Shown: positions 1 through 12,200 of the stretch, one piece after another
How positions within the stretch are numbered: the first letter of the stretch is position 1
Layout of the letters: each line of letters begins with the position of its first letter
Assembly: GCF_037975245.1 (NCBI RefSeq)
Contig: NC_092563.1
Span: 25,266,960 to 25,330,959, forward strand
Reading direction: 5' to 3'
Length of the DNA stretch: 64,000 nucleotides
Source of the DNA: Apostichopus japonicus
Lineage: Eukaryota; Echinodermata; Holothuroidea; Aspidochirotida; Stichopodidae
Notes under the pieces: model-generated
Database searches by the model: none
Told to the model about the DNA's origin: nothing
The model's input: the letters and a program-made list of their open reading frames with translations, nothing else
Program-made: the position numbers and the translations under genes

Positions 1-1132
1 AGCCTGGAGCGTACCGACATCGCAAATTATAGTATCTTGCCGTCTGTAATAATTGAAAGGAAATTGTCCAAGATTTTTGTTACTCTCAATTCTAACGAAG
101 ACGAGGAAGTGATGACTCTGACGATACAATGGCAGGGGGATTACTAACAGATTAAACACATCACAGGTTCCTTATGCACAGTATCTACACTGTTCTCTCA
201 TATACTGTACCAAAGTCTGTGACATACAGAAGATGTACTATGGATAACTACTGTAAGTCTGTAACCTTAACGAAGCCCAATATAAATCCAAATCAAATAA
301 GCCACCACCAGATGGTGATACAAAATAATAAGTAATGGAAATTACAGTATTTGTGTGTAACATACAAAATACTGTACGTACTGTACACTACATCACTAGC
401 TTGTACTAGGATTCAGTCATTCAAACTGGACTTAACACATTTCAACGAAAAAATTGTGCAGGTTATGTTTATAAATCATACATGTTCATTGGCTGATTTG
501 CTGCTCACTTTATAGCGAGCAGGCTGGTACACTTACTGTAGCAGACCTGTATTTAAGCAGTCATTTGTCACTCAAATTTAGTGGTCTGCATAGTATGGCA
601 GAATTTGCTGGAATTTTTATTTACTTTCACACACACAAAAGATGACCTGCCAATCAAAGTTCATTAAAGGCAAAATTTTGGGTTTCTACAGTATATCTTA
701 ATCTCAAACATGGTACGATATTTCATGTCATCCAATGAAGTTATCCAATAATTTAAATTTCGTAACCTTCCAACTACCCCCTTGTGAGTTGTTTTCACTG
801 TAAACTTAGCTCTTAGGGTTGATGCCCAGCAGAGAGATCAAGCTCCCAATGCAACCAATGCTGGTATGGTGCAGCCTAAGTCCTGCAAAGGGCTGCAACT
901 CAAAAATGTACTGTCGTGTCAGGCTGAGAATGGTTAATAATGCTGGATTTCTCAGATTTAAGTCAATTGTAGTCTGTATCGTACCTACATATCTTACAAT
1001 GAATATTAAAGAATCATTTGCACAACTTTTCATTTGAAAAAATGAAGGTTACTTCACAGCTAGCACCCAGTTTCATCAAGTAGCTCTACGTTACGAACTG
1101 GATTAATTTACATGCATGCTGTACATAAAGTT
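1..1132. other. intergenic, no gene seen
   Basis: AT-rich DNA with frequent TACTGTA/TACAGTA words. Short open frames near 806-1037 overlap on both strands and show no family resemblance or splice-compatible structure. I see no RNA gene or repeat with defined ends here. Confidence 0.5.
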
Positions 1133-2164
1133 AGGGATGCACCGGATCCAAATTTTTGGATCCGGCCGGAACCGGATTTTGCCGGATAGTACATGAAATC
1201 TGGCCGGATAAAATCCAGCCGGAAACAAGGAGCAAATCTTAGGTGAGGTATACGCATATTATAAAGAAGGTGAAATTAAGACCCCATTTATGAGATTAAA
1301 TATGACTTGAAGTGGTGTTTACATTCTTTAATAAAATAACTACAATATAATTGTTGACAAACTGATACAGTACAGTATGTAAATGTGTTTGCTGGAAAAA
1401 TACTGCATACTACCTATGAAGTTTGTTTTAAAACGGGAAGCTACATTTCACAAATCTCATACTTTATACTGAATAAAAAGATTATTTAATTGTTGTAATA
1501 ACACTACTATCTGGATTTAGAATTGTCTTTTATTATTCATTATTTGGTAACAAATTTTTACACTGCAATATTATCTGTAAAATACATAAAAAAAAGCATT
1601 GTATCTTTCCAGAAGTGGAAGAAACTTCTTATCTACAGTATCTTTTATCTAACCTTTAAAATGGAATTGAATGTTCATTAGAACACTTAATGATTTAGGT
1701 TTTTCATGAACTTTAAGGAACTTTCATGGTGACAAGAGATATCCAAGAGAATGCCAACAATAATAGGAAAGTAAAGATTCAATGGAACAGTATTTTGACT
1801 GATAAGTATATGAATGGTCTATTTTAACTGCACAATATTGAACTGATGAAGGCTGCAAGAAATGTTTTCACTGCAAACTGTATTTGTTGTATATAGCTTC
1901 ATATTATTGCAGTAGTTGTATTATTTTGGTTGATCTTTAGAAACAGTGGGTCAGACCATTGAGAAAATTAAATTAAACATGTTAAACCTAATTTTTCCTT
2001 ACTTTGAATGTTTTTATTAATTTTTGGAAATAGTTTACATTGACTTAAGTTAATACCAACACCTTTTTAAGGAATAATTCAGGCCATATTTTGAAAAAGA
2101 TCCGGCCGGATTTTGAAAAATATCCGGCCGGAACCGGAACCGGATATTTCCTCACTATCCGGCC
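1133..2164. mobile_element. hAT-like non-autonomous DNA transposon
   Basis: The left end starts AGGGATGCACCGGATCC and both ends are dense in CCGG/GGCCGGAT words in opposite orientation (1149-1230 and 2100-2164); the middle is AT-rich with no long open frame. The word CATAAAGTT sits directly outside both ends (1124-1132 and 2164-2172), which looks like an 8-9 bp target-site duplication, the size made by hAT transposases. The outermost right inverted repeat is not a clean match to the left one, so the right end may be trimmed. The family is inferred from duplication size and end style. Confidence 0.6.
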
Positions 2165-4147
2165 ATAAAGTTGGGCTTTAAAGAATTAATGATTTTCAAA
2201 TGAGGCAAAAGTTGGAATCTAAAGAAGTCTTTACAGTTTGGTACCATTTGACCATGATATATCTTTATTGTAGAAGGGCTAAGGTATTTACACGATCCCC
2301 CTTCTGTCAGTATTATACACCCATTTATACCTTGCTGACCAATTCCTCTCCCTTCCATGAAGAGATTTGGGAATGGGAAGGGGAGATCTATGCCAAGACA
2401 GCATCCAATTGATCAGTAGGTGGGGGATCGGGGTGGGGAGAGGGGGGGTTAACCATTAAACTGTTGAAGTTGGTACTCTGGATCAAAGGGAATGCGCACA
2501 AGTAAAGAGGAGAAAGTGAAAGGGAGATGAGAGTAGCATCTAGCAAACATTTAAATATGATTAGAGGGACCCTAAGGCTGATGACCAAAAATTTTTACCG
2601 AAATGGGTTCGGATTATCGATTGATCTATAAATTTGGTCTCGTTTTTCTGAATTCTAATTAATGACATCAAAAGATAAGTAATGCCACATGATAAGTCCG
2701 TAGCAACCGGTCACTGAGGGCATACAGTGCTATGAGTTTACCAGAACACTCTAGACATGGTAAAGAGAGAGTGCCATGATTGTGGGAAGACAGGTAAGCC
2801 AAGTAAAGTAGAATAATGTTTCAGTGTATAAAACATACCAAACATCTTTGAATATGAGTGCAGCCTGTTTTGCATGGCATTTGCCATTAGCGATACTGCC
2901 AGATAAAAATCATTCTATGTGTATACATGCATTGATCATAAAGATTTTCACAATATCTACATGGATATACGTGGTGTACGTGATAATCATTGAATACTGA
3001 ATGAGTTGAGATTTATCAATATCATTAATGGTCTCATTATCAAGAAAATATATATTGACATGCACAGATAAGACAATAAAACAACATGATAAGGATTTTC
3101 CTATCTATATATATTTATAGATCGTACCAACAAGATAACATCCAATTTATCAGTCTACCATCAAAAATAGAGTAAGTGTTTTTTCATGACTCACTTTACC
3201 ATCCTTAGTATATATCATATAAACCACTCTATCATACAGGAATTGTTCCATCTATCTATATAAAATCCATCTATCTTTCTCATAACATTCATTGTACAAG
3301 ATAAAATAGAAACTACTTATGTAGAGTACAAAGTACAGATCCCCAAAAACTTACTGGCTTGGGTACTTGCGATTGACAATACTCACCTGTCTCCCATGTA
3401 CCTACGCACACCTATCTACCTAGCCTACTGTAATTAATAACTGGTAACATTCTTGCACTGTGCCCCCAATGACCCTATCAAAGGTCACTGACCTTCTCCT
3501 TCTCACTCTACCATCATACAGCCTTTAACGTTGTAACGTTGTATTGGATTTTCCAAACCCTATTTTCACGCCTGGTTTACGCTCTTGGAGAACTGTTTTG
3601 GAGTCAGAAGGAAAATCTCTTTAATGAACAGAGACAATGCTATTGTTTCTTCTGTTTTCATTTTTATTTATTTCTACTTTAATTTCTTTACTAATACCAT
3701 TTTAACATCACGGTTCAGTGCACATCCTGCAGATTGTTCTTGCCCACCAGCCGGCAATGCAACTACAGTACGTTTTACGGTTTGCGGTTTACAGTACATT
3801 CATAAGCCAGTTTACTGTCCAGTACATTGTAAGCATGTGCAGAGCACATAGTCAGTTTAAAGCTTTAAATCACTGGTAATACATAGACACATTCATCACT
3901 TCCATTAGAGGGTGTCATCAAATATCAAAACAACAAATGAGGGTCATAGAAATACAACTCTGACATTTGGTATTTTACATTTGATCATGTTTCCTGATGT
4001 CATAACTTCAACATGTATATATTTCATAACTGAAACATTATATGAATGAGATGACTTCATTTCAGACTTTCATGTCAATTAATTAATCAATCAATCTTCC
4101 CAAATTAATTTTTTCCCCCTTTCTTCTACTGTAATACTGTAGGCTTG
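2165..4147. other. intergenic, no gene seen
   Basis: No exon or RNA gene recognised. Contains a G-rich stretch near 2420-2450 and AT-rich sequence with ATCTAT/TATATA words around 3090-3270. Short open frames show no family resemblance. Confidence 0.45.
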
Positions 4148-4262
4148 TCATTTAGCCTTTGAAGAAGATCGAGGATCGAAACGTCAGGCCAACTTACTTT
4201 TACACATTCTCCTACACAGGCTCTCTAGTGGATAAGCAGTTTGCTAACAGTTTCATTTTATT
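4148..4262 (+). mobile_element. Penelope-like element tail fragment
   Basis: About 115 bp shared with the copies at 5303-5424, 37032-37583 and 60840-60985. It holds a hammerhead-like motif followed by a tail reading GGCCAACTTACTTTTACACA, CTCTAGTGGATAAGCAGTTT and CATTTTATT. It lies inverted relative to the copy 1 kb downstream, so the two tails face each other. Assignment to Penelope-like elements rests on the coding remnant beside the 5.3-5.9 kb copy. Confidence 0.65.
4155..4189 (+). ncRNA. degenerate hammerhead ribozyme motif
   Basis: Stem I strands GCCT (4155-4158) and AGGC (4186-4189) pair; stem II is shortened to GATC/GATC; GAAACGTC follows. The core reads TTGAAGA rather than CTGAAGA, so the invariant C3 is changed and this copy is probably inactive. 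Confidence 0.5.
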
Positions 4263-5302
4263 GTAATAGTTACTTGTTAACATTACTAGTCTAGACAGTG
4301 CTGCATGTTGCCTGGGTAACGTCACTGCCTAAATTATTAAATGAGCACCTGCAATATGTGTTGTCCTTTCCCTCAACTTTCAAAAGTGTACATGCGTGGA
4401 TCCTAATTCAATCACCAATCGCAGACATGGTGCTACAGTAACATGAAACACACAGTGCCATGTGTCTCTATTCCCTTTAGCATTCTATGTAAAAAAAACT
4501 TGATCAATTGCTGACATTGATGAATAATCAGTCTTGCTCGACCAAATTTTGATTGTGTATCCCGTACATGTAGTGGGGATTCTGCAGAGGGCGCTGTTAC
4601 ATCAGTCCTGACAATGCCATAGATATGACACTGGGTTCTAATGCACACTGAAAGTATAAGGAATTGGCTAGAGAATTTACCAGTTACTACAACATTGGTC
4701 ACTGCACTACTTGGAATGATGTTACCAATTCCTATTAAGAAATCTGTTCCAGGATACGTAATCCTCTCTTTCCCTGATAAGACTGTTCTGATTTCGTGAG
4801 ATCATGCACAGTGTGATAACATCAGTTTACCTAGAGTTCTGAACACTGCTCATTGCTGTAGCATGTTTAAAGTGTTGCTCAACTTTATTTCCATTTTATT
4901 TCCAAAGAGGGAGATCTACTTTCTGTCCAAATACAGTAACTTAAGAGTTTGCTGAATTCTGTTGGAGCTTGCAGTTGAGGAGTCAACATTTAGATGAAAC
5001 TTACCTGATTACTGACAGATGTTCACTAGTGTCAGGTCAGCAATTGCAGATCACATAGTGTAGCTTAGACACTACTCTAGAAACAACGGTTATACAACTT
5101 CCAAATCCCTGATGAAGAAAGAAAAAAGATATACTGTAATATATCAAAATGTTTAACAAAGTTAGTAAACTGTAAAAGATTAGCACAAAGATTTGAAAAT
5201 AGAGACAACACAGCATAAACATGATGAGCAGCCCATTAAAATCTAACACCATTTTTCTTTTCAAGAACAGTTCTACCCCTTCCAACTTCTTTGCAACTTC
5301 AA
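4263..5302. other. DNA between two inward-facing Penelope tails
   Basis: About 1.04 kb with no recognised gene. It is bounded by inverted copies of the same ~115 bp retroelement tail. Open frames at 4433-4702 and 5037-5324 on the minus strand show no family resemblance. Confidence 0.4.
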
Positions 5303-5375
5303 AATAAAATGAAACTGTTAGCAAACTGCTTATCCACTAGAGAGCCTGTGTAATAGAATGTGTAAAAGTAAGTTG

Positions 5376-5414
5376 GCCTGACGTTTCGATCCTAGCAGGA
5401 TCTTCTTCAGAGGC
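5376..5414 (-). ncRNA. hammerhead ribozyme motif (Penelope type)
   Basis: On the minus strand: stem I GCCT/AGGC; core CTGAAGA; stem II GATCC-TGCTA-GGATC (5 bp, 5-nt loop) after one extra A; then GAAA, C, G and the cleavage triplet GTC. Stem III would be only A-U and C-G with no loop, as in the minimal hammerheads described in Penelope-like elements, which are thought to work as dimers. All catalytic-core residues I can check are present. Activity is not shown. Confidence 0.7.
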
Positions 5415-5726
5415 TAAATGACAAGTTACAGTAACAAAGGGGACAAAAACACGCACAGAATACAGACAGGTTAATGAGCACGGTGAACACAATGAGATGG
5501 ATGAAAGGGATTATAAGTAGAAAGCAACAGGAGAAGAGGAGAGGAAGGAGATCAACTGTGGAGGGACAAAGAGAGGATTAAAAGGCACAGGGTAAGGAAT
5601 AAACTGGAGAGGGACAAAGACAGAAAGGTGTGAAGAAAAATGGAGGGGAAGAGAGCTGTGAGAAGAAGAGTGAAAGGGGGGGGGGGGGGGGGAGAAAGGG
5701 GAGAAGGAGTAGGGAACAGAAAAAAG

Positions 5727-5867
5727 TTAGTCATGTCCTTCTTGAATGTTCAGCCCATGAGGTTGAATGGTACGAAGGCGTTGCATCCAGAGCCTCTCTC
5801 TGCTGATTCGTACTAGGTCAGGACGGCTACCTAAGGATTCAATCCCCTGTAGGGACATGTCAGAATA
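5727..5867 (-). pseudogene. Penelope-like polyprotein C-terminus
   Basis: Minus-strand reading gives 46 residues before a TAA, including RPDLVRISRERLWMQRLRTI and then QPHGLN. The pattern R-E-x-x-W-x-x-x-L-x-T-x-x-P-x-G-L-N is the usual C-terminal end of the GIY-YIG endonuclease domain in Penelope-like elements. The frame is closed upstream by a stop at 5868-5870, so this is a broken remnant. Confidence 0.75.
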
Positions 5868-7997
5868 TTAAATACAGATTGAGAGGCATGTACTGTAGAC
5901 TCTTGTCACATGGAGGGCAAAAACTTAAAGTTGGTCTTAAAAGAAATTTGAATACAGGATTTCTCTTAATATGGATAACGATGAATATGGTTGGCGAGAA
6001 AAGATGAATAAAGGATGACCAAACACCTACTGTACTCGTAAGGTGATAGCATCCTTATGGGTGTTGCAGATAACACCTTTATGATGGTCGTTCAAAATAC
6101 ATTAATGCAGGTTGCTGATAACATCCTAATGAGGGTTGCCAACAACTCCCACATGATGGTTGTTGACAGAGTATTTTATAATGAATGCTGGCAGGATCAT
6201 AACAAATGTTAATACTGTTATTGTTGCCTAATCATTGATAGCTCATCCTAACATGGATTGACAATATAGCAGCTTAAAAGGAGTATCATTAATAGCATGA
6301 TAATGAGGACTGGTTAGGGTTCCTGATCGATCTAAAATGAGGAATGTTCCAAACCTAATAATAATTGCTGATACCATATTAAATTATCATTACAATGTTA
6401 CTGACTGGTAATAATTTATCCCATGCGAGATAGCAAGATGCTATACAAGGGTAATGCCTAAATTATCACAGTTTGTACTACATCAGATCATAATGCTATA
6501 CAAGTGTAATTGTTTTTAGTACAAACAAAAACGACAATCAACATGTATCATCTTGCTTTGTAAACCCAAAAATAATTCAAATACATATAATCCCATGCAA
6601 TGGGAAAATATATCCTTTAGTAATGTTCAATGTTAATCCCCAACAAGTTTACCCAAGGCTTCCAATATCGTTCCCAATCATTTTGCATATTAGATCTAAA
6701 TATGCATTTCTGTAAGCTAAAGTAACCTTCCAAAAAGTCAAGCAACCCAAAAACAGATGGAATTTGTTTTTTCTGTTTACAACTAAAAGTATAATATTTC
6801 ACTAGAATAACAATCAAATTAAACATACAGTCATGATTACAACCAAATATACCCTTTCTACCTTATTAATATTTAAATCAATACTAGCATTGGTCAAAAT
6901 ATTATTAAGAAACTCCCACAATATACGAACAAAAGGACAGGAAAAAATAAATGTTCAATTGTCTCAACAATATTGTGACAAAAGTCACAGTGTATAGCAG
7001 TTTTTGTACACAGGAACCAGAGTATGTTAGACTGTACAAGACAAAGCGTTCAGACAGTCTTCAAAGATACAAGCTAGCACAATTTTTACTCTAAACTAAT
7101 CTCTGACTGATGCTGAAGCTTCATAACTGTTGATGCAGAAAGCTAAGTTTAAATTTAAAAGCATAATGTTTTAATAATTTAAAACTAAAACTATTTAAGT
7201 TATGATCTATCAAAGCCTCTGCACACCCACAGTGGGGCCAATTTAAGGGTGTCTTTCCTGCACTGCCCTACTGGGATCGTAAAGGGTCAACCATTCTTTT
7301 GGTTGACGAATCTCACGTTTTCAGTCTGCCAACACCCCACCGAATGCAATAGCTCAAGTTTCATGCAGCTCTCGCCATCTCAACTGAAAAACTTGTATGA
7401 CGTGATGAGTTGTGCAGGATGACGTAAATCCTGTAACAGAGACCAAGTATTTTAGCCGCAGGAAACAGAACCCTGCAGAGTTCATCAATGCAAATTAATG
7501 CGGAAACAACTCCCAACCCCCCCCCCCCCTCCTCCTCACACCCCCACAGCAGTCAGAAGAAAAGACAAAAATTACTATTGCTGTCACCTTTTATGCATTT
7601 TCCTATAAATTTCACTTCTGAAGTTTATCAACAGTTCCTGTGGGAGGGCAGTGGAAACGTTAAATACTGCCGCTCTAATTAAGTGACTGACACACATGCA
7701 GTTTAATTCCTCATCAATGAAATTTCTTTCACGTTGCATTCCACACACATACCTATCATCACGATAGAGAAAACAAGATTCCTGCCTCATCTACACAGTT
7801 GTAGGCCTACAGTCATATTAATAACACCGTTAGCAATATAGTCATCTGTCTGCTTCATATAAGAAACTATCAAACAGGATACAATGCACTCTAATAGCAT
7901 TGCTCTACAGGTACACGTAGGTACTGTAGGTACGGTACTGTATATATGCGAAACAGGATACAATGTACTTTAATAGCATTGCTCTGCTGGTTCAGGT
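5868..7997. other. intergenic, no gene seen
   Basis: AT-rich with no recognised exon. There is a C-run at about 7519-7533. An imperfect ~80-bp direct duplication of AAACAGGATACAATG...AATAGCATTGCTCT lies at about 7873-7985. Confidence 0.4.
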
Positions 7998-8171
7998 ATC
8001 AGATCACATTCGAACATGCTATAAACTTTCTACTTTCAAAAGTCTACTTAAGACCCATTTTTTCACTTGTTCTTTTGTAAATTAATTTACTTTCTCTGTA
8101 AAGCGCTTTGAGCAGTAACTTTTGTTTACTGATTTGGCGCTATATAAGTCTCATTTATTATTATTATATTA
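7998..8171 (+). mobile_element. 5'-truncated LINE tail
   Basis: Same family as the minus-strand copy at 45,029-45,380. It encodes the end of a LINE reverse-transcriptase ORF (LSTFKSLLKTHFFTCSFVN then stop), followed by a 3' UTR with AAGCGCTTTGAGCAG and GGCGCTATATAAGT and an ATT-rich microsatellite tail at the 3' end. Confidence 0.7.
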
Positions 8172-9197
8172 TTATATAGCTATAGTCCCCATTCAAATTG
8201 TCACTGGTCAGCAACATCCAAACACCCAAGTCCAGAAAAGTTTCTGAATCTTTATGAAGCTAAAACCTTGTCCTCACAGCCCATTTTGTATCGCAAAGTT
8301 ACTGTATGACTTTTTAAAAAACATTTTTTTTAGATTTTGGGAATACATCTGGCAGCAAGCAGAGTGGATGATGTCATCAGGGCACTTTTAGCTGAAAAAA
8401 ATGTCTTTGTTTTTCTAGATACATATTGCATTTATCCATAGAGGAAATATTACATTTCTACAAAACAGATATACTGTAGTTTGATGATATTCTAATTACA
8501 CAGAACTTTTGACAGCGAAGTAACATTCCGAACGTATCAGGTTTTAAGATATTTAATCAACATCAAATAGCCTTAAAAGTAACAGCTTATGAAGAGCGTT
8601 TGCCCAGATGAAATCACAGACCCACCCACTACTGTACTGTGATTCAACTTCCTGGAGCAGTTGAAGCAGGGAGTTGTTATGGAAATCCATATTAACTCCC
8701 TGGTTGAAGGTTTAGCCAGTCAAAATATGAAACATACAAGCAGCAATATCTTGATTTAGTGGCCAGATATTAAGATGGTGCTTTCAACTAGCAGAGGGTA
8801 ATATTTTTCCCATCAATATTAAGTTTCACATTGTTGGTGACCGGAATATCCTTTTAATACTATGGGGTACAGTACAGGATACTTACGGCTTAAAATAATT
8901 GATGCTAATTAATTAGCACAATTTTCCTATCTCTTCCATTTCTGTCTGCATGTTTACAAAGTACCTTAGTTGGTTACATTGTAACTTTCATACTTGTCAG
9001 CAATCTTGGGATGTGTTTCATATATCTAGATATATATCAATAGGTCAAAATATTGAAGTTTGGTTTTTTTTCCCTAGTATTTGTCCTCATTCTATTCAAT
9101 AATTAGCTGTTTCATTCTCTCAAAAAAAAGCATTTATACAGGAAACAATTTTGTTCTTATAAGAGTGTAAAAGCACTGGAGATATTAGCCCTACTGT
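8172..9197. other. intergenic, no gene seen
   Basis: No exon, RNA gene or bounded repeat recognised. AT-rich throughout. Confidence 0.4.
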
Positions 9198-9279
9198 CAT
9201 AGGCGTACGAGGCGGGGGGCAGACTGCCCCAAACTGCAGTTTCTGCTCCCCCAAACTGAAATGGTCCCGTACGCCTATG
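9198..9279. mobile_element. 82-bp hAT MITE
   Basis: The ends CATAGGCGTACGAGGC and, in reverse complement, CATAGGCGTACGGGAC are inverted repeats; a GGGGGGCAGACTGCCCC inner part adds more self-pairing. Perfect 8-bp target-site duplications CCTACTGT flank it (9190-9197 and 9280-9287), as expected for a hAT insertion. It has no coding capacity. Confidence 0.85.
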
Positions 9280-9287
9280 CCTACTGT

Positions 9288-12200
9288 ATGTGCTGTAAAA
9301 AGTAGAAAATTAGCAAATACCAATTGCAAGCAACCATGCATACATGGTGAGCAGGAATGATAACCTGATGAGTATGCTTTGAATCTCACAGAGGGTCAGT
9401 TACAGTAACAAATCCCATGTTTTCAAACACATGCCAATCTGGTCAAAACTTTTGACAATACTCCCTCCTTTCAGGACTATAAAATGGTTCCATAAAAAGT
9501 CATAAATAATCTTCAAATCAATGGTTCCACTGGTGGCTCTAAGGGCCAAGTCCCACCAGGATACCAATTACCGACCTGAAATCAAACATGGGGGATTAGC
9601 TAAATATAGTCATGAATGCATGAGAAAACAATTACAATCCCACCATGACCCCCGGTGAAGAGAACATTCTTCTAAAAATCTCATTCTGAGATGTACAATC
9701 AGAGATCAAAGTTCTACATGTGTGGTGTCCAATTATTGTTTTTGTCAGGAAAACATGTCTGGACAACAGATACAACCGGGGTCATATATTACAGTAGCTT
9801 TTCAAATTTAAGCCAATATTTGAAATCTGGGCTCTGTTTTTTTTTGGACTTCCTTGACCTGAAATATAATTTGGCTATTTTGGGCTTCATTTGGTTTTTC
9901 CTTCTTTATTTTAGTTTTTTATTACACGCTCAAGTTGGTTTTGCGTGCTGATAACCAGCTTCGGCGCCTTTAGAACGAAGAAACATAACCAATTATTCGA
10001 GCAAGAGAGACATTAGTATTCTTGGGAAAGGTCAGGCCGGAAAATAGCTGCTGATTCCTAAGAGATATAGTAATACTTAATTACAACGCCAGAGGTACTG
10101 TCAGCCTATTGCAGTACATTTTGATGCCTACTGTATGTCCCCACCCGACCCCCCATGCAATGAGGACTGTGGGAAAACTTGAGCATATCCATATACATTT
10201 CATGAGATGTCCTCCTTGAGGTCACATACTTTTTCGGAATTGCATCGTTTTCACATTTCAACCAACTTATGATCTGTTACCACCTGAGTAAGGAATTATC
10301 TGTGTTTTTACATCACCAATGAGTAGCATTTATAGTCTGACATTGGAGTTTATAATTTATACACAACATTACTGTACACATGACATATGTACTTCACTCC
10401 ATTTTAATCCTATAATTCAACGAAGACTCATCTGTCTAACAATGGCTGTACAAGATGTAGATCTATGATTAATTATTCCATAAACAGAATATAGTTTGCA
10501 AATGGGATTAACAATAATAAAAAAGGAAATTTTTTAGTGTCGATTTATGAGAAAAGTTCTTCAAATGCTAAATTACTCAAATACTGGCAAAATTTGTTTA
10601 TCTTTATGTACATGTATTAATTGTAAAGATACCTTTTAATTCTTATTGTATTCCATTCATTTTTGCTTTAATTGATATAATATGCTTTATACAGCAGAAC
10701 AATTTAATTATAGTTTAAGCCTTAAGGAATCTTCAATTTATACTATATTGTTCAATATAAGGGAAAAGAAACATCATAACCCTTCATTACAGTAAGATGT
10801 GAGCTGAATATATTTGTCCTATTGTTTTTGTATTTCACATCACACACTCCCGGAAGATGACACCCCAACTCACCTCTAAACTTAATGTCTTATAATTATA
10901 CGAGAGAACCTTAACGATTACAGATGTCGGCATGCTCGGAGAGAGTTTTACATCTTCCCTCGGGTGCTGGCAGTGTCATCCACACACTAATTCTGATGGG
11001 TGTCACGGAAACGAGGGTATTTAATTATTGTCGAATCACGCATCGAGCGCTAGAAAGTCTTATACATAGAGGGAACAGAATGGTTAAAATCGCAGACAGC
11101 CTCAAGTAATTTTTGAAACTTTTCAAGTTTCTGCGAATCAGATCATTTTTCACTGCAGCAACTTGCTGTAACTAAGAGTTATATGCTTTGCTTTACTTGT
11201 GAAGGAACACTTGAAGAACTGCCGAGCTTTTACTCTTTAAGATTAAACAGAACTCTTTAAGAACCAGTTGTAAGACATCCGGTTTGACAGGTGTTCTACT
11301 TTCAAGAAGAAAACTCCTTGCAAGAAATTAGAATAGAAGAAGGAATCATTTACATATTACGTTACTATCATAGTAGTGAGCTTGACAACATTCAATTTAC
11401 TCTGAAATATCGTCAGAGATGGTACAGTGCGTTACCAGTACAAATTTGTGAAACTATGAAATTTGAGTAAACCATTTCTATTGTATATCCTATAAATGAT
11501 GATGGGAGAAATATGACATATTTTGGAGGTTTTTGCTTTGATTAGGCATGCTTTGCTAAGTACTCTTAATTTCAAAGGACGAAACCCTCAGATGAGGGAA
11601 TAGTGAAAAGCATTCACTCTGGTTACTCGAAAACCGCAATTATGTTATTTATGGTTTCATTTGCATGCACATGTTCACATGATTTTTTTATTATCTGTAG
11701 TTATGTCTGCAATGTTGAGGCAATGTCAACTGCGCTACCACCTACCAATGCTATTCATAACAATGCAAGACAATGAGCATAAGAGTAATGAGTATAGTAA
11801 TGTATCACAAAGTGTCCTGGGACATGAGAGTGTTGCCTCTTGAATCAATTCTTCATTACTGACAAAAACTAAATGGACAATAACCCTTTAAGATGTCACA
11901 TTTTACTACAGTTATACATGTGTGTAATAAAATTTGGAAATTTAAGTAAATTTAAGTTATTTGAATATTATATATACTAAATATAGTTAATGTTAATATT
12001 TCAGCAAGTTGGCATGGAATTATTGAATCCATAACAAAGAGATACAACAGATTCTCACAGATTCTTCTCGGTAGTTAAGAACTGCATGACCTAATTATTA
12101 TAAACTACACAGAGTTTCATGCTTTTTGAAGGAGCTCACCAAATATGTTTCCTTACATTCACTTGATTTGACTTGAAAAATATGTGATCCAAATCATATT

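Larger units (their letters stand above)
5303..5867 (-). mobile_element. Penelope-like element, 3' end
   Basis: Reading on the minus strand: the end of a coding region (5867 to 5727), an A/G-rich untranslated stretch containing a 17-G run (5676-5692 on the plus strand), a hammerhead-like motif (5376-5414), and the shared tail ending near 5303. The order, with the endonuclease end of the ORF followed by a hammerhead, is that known for Penelope-like retroelements. The element is truncated upstream, so only its last few hundred bases remain. Confidence 0.75.
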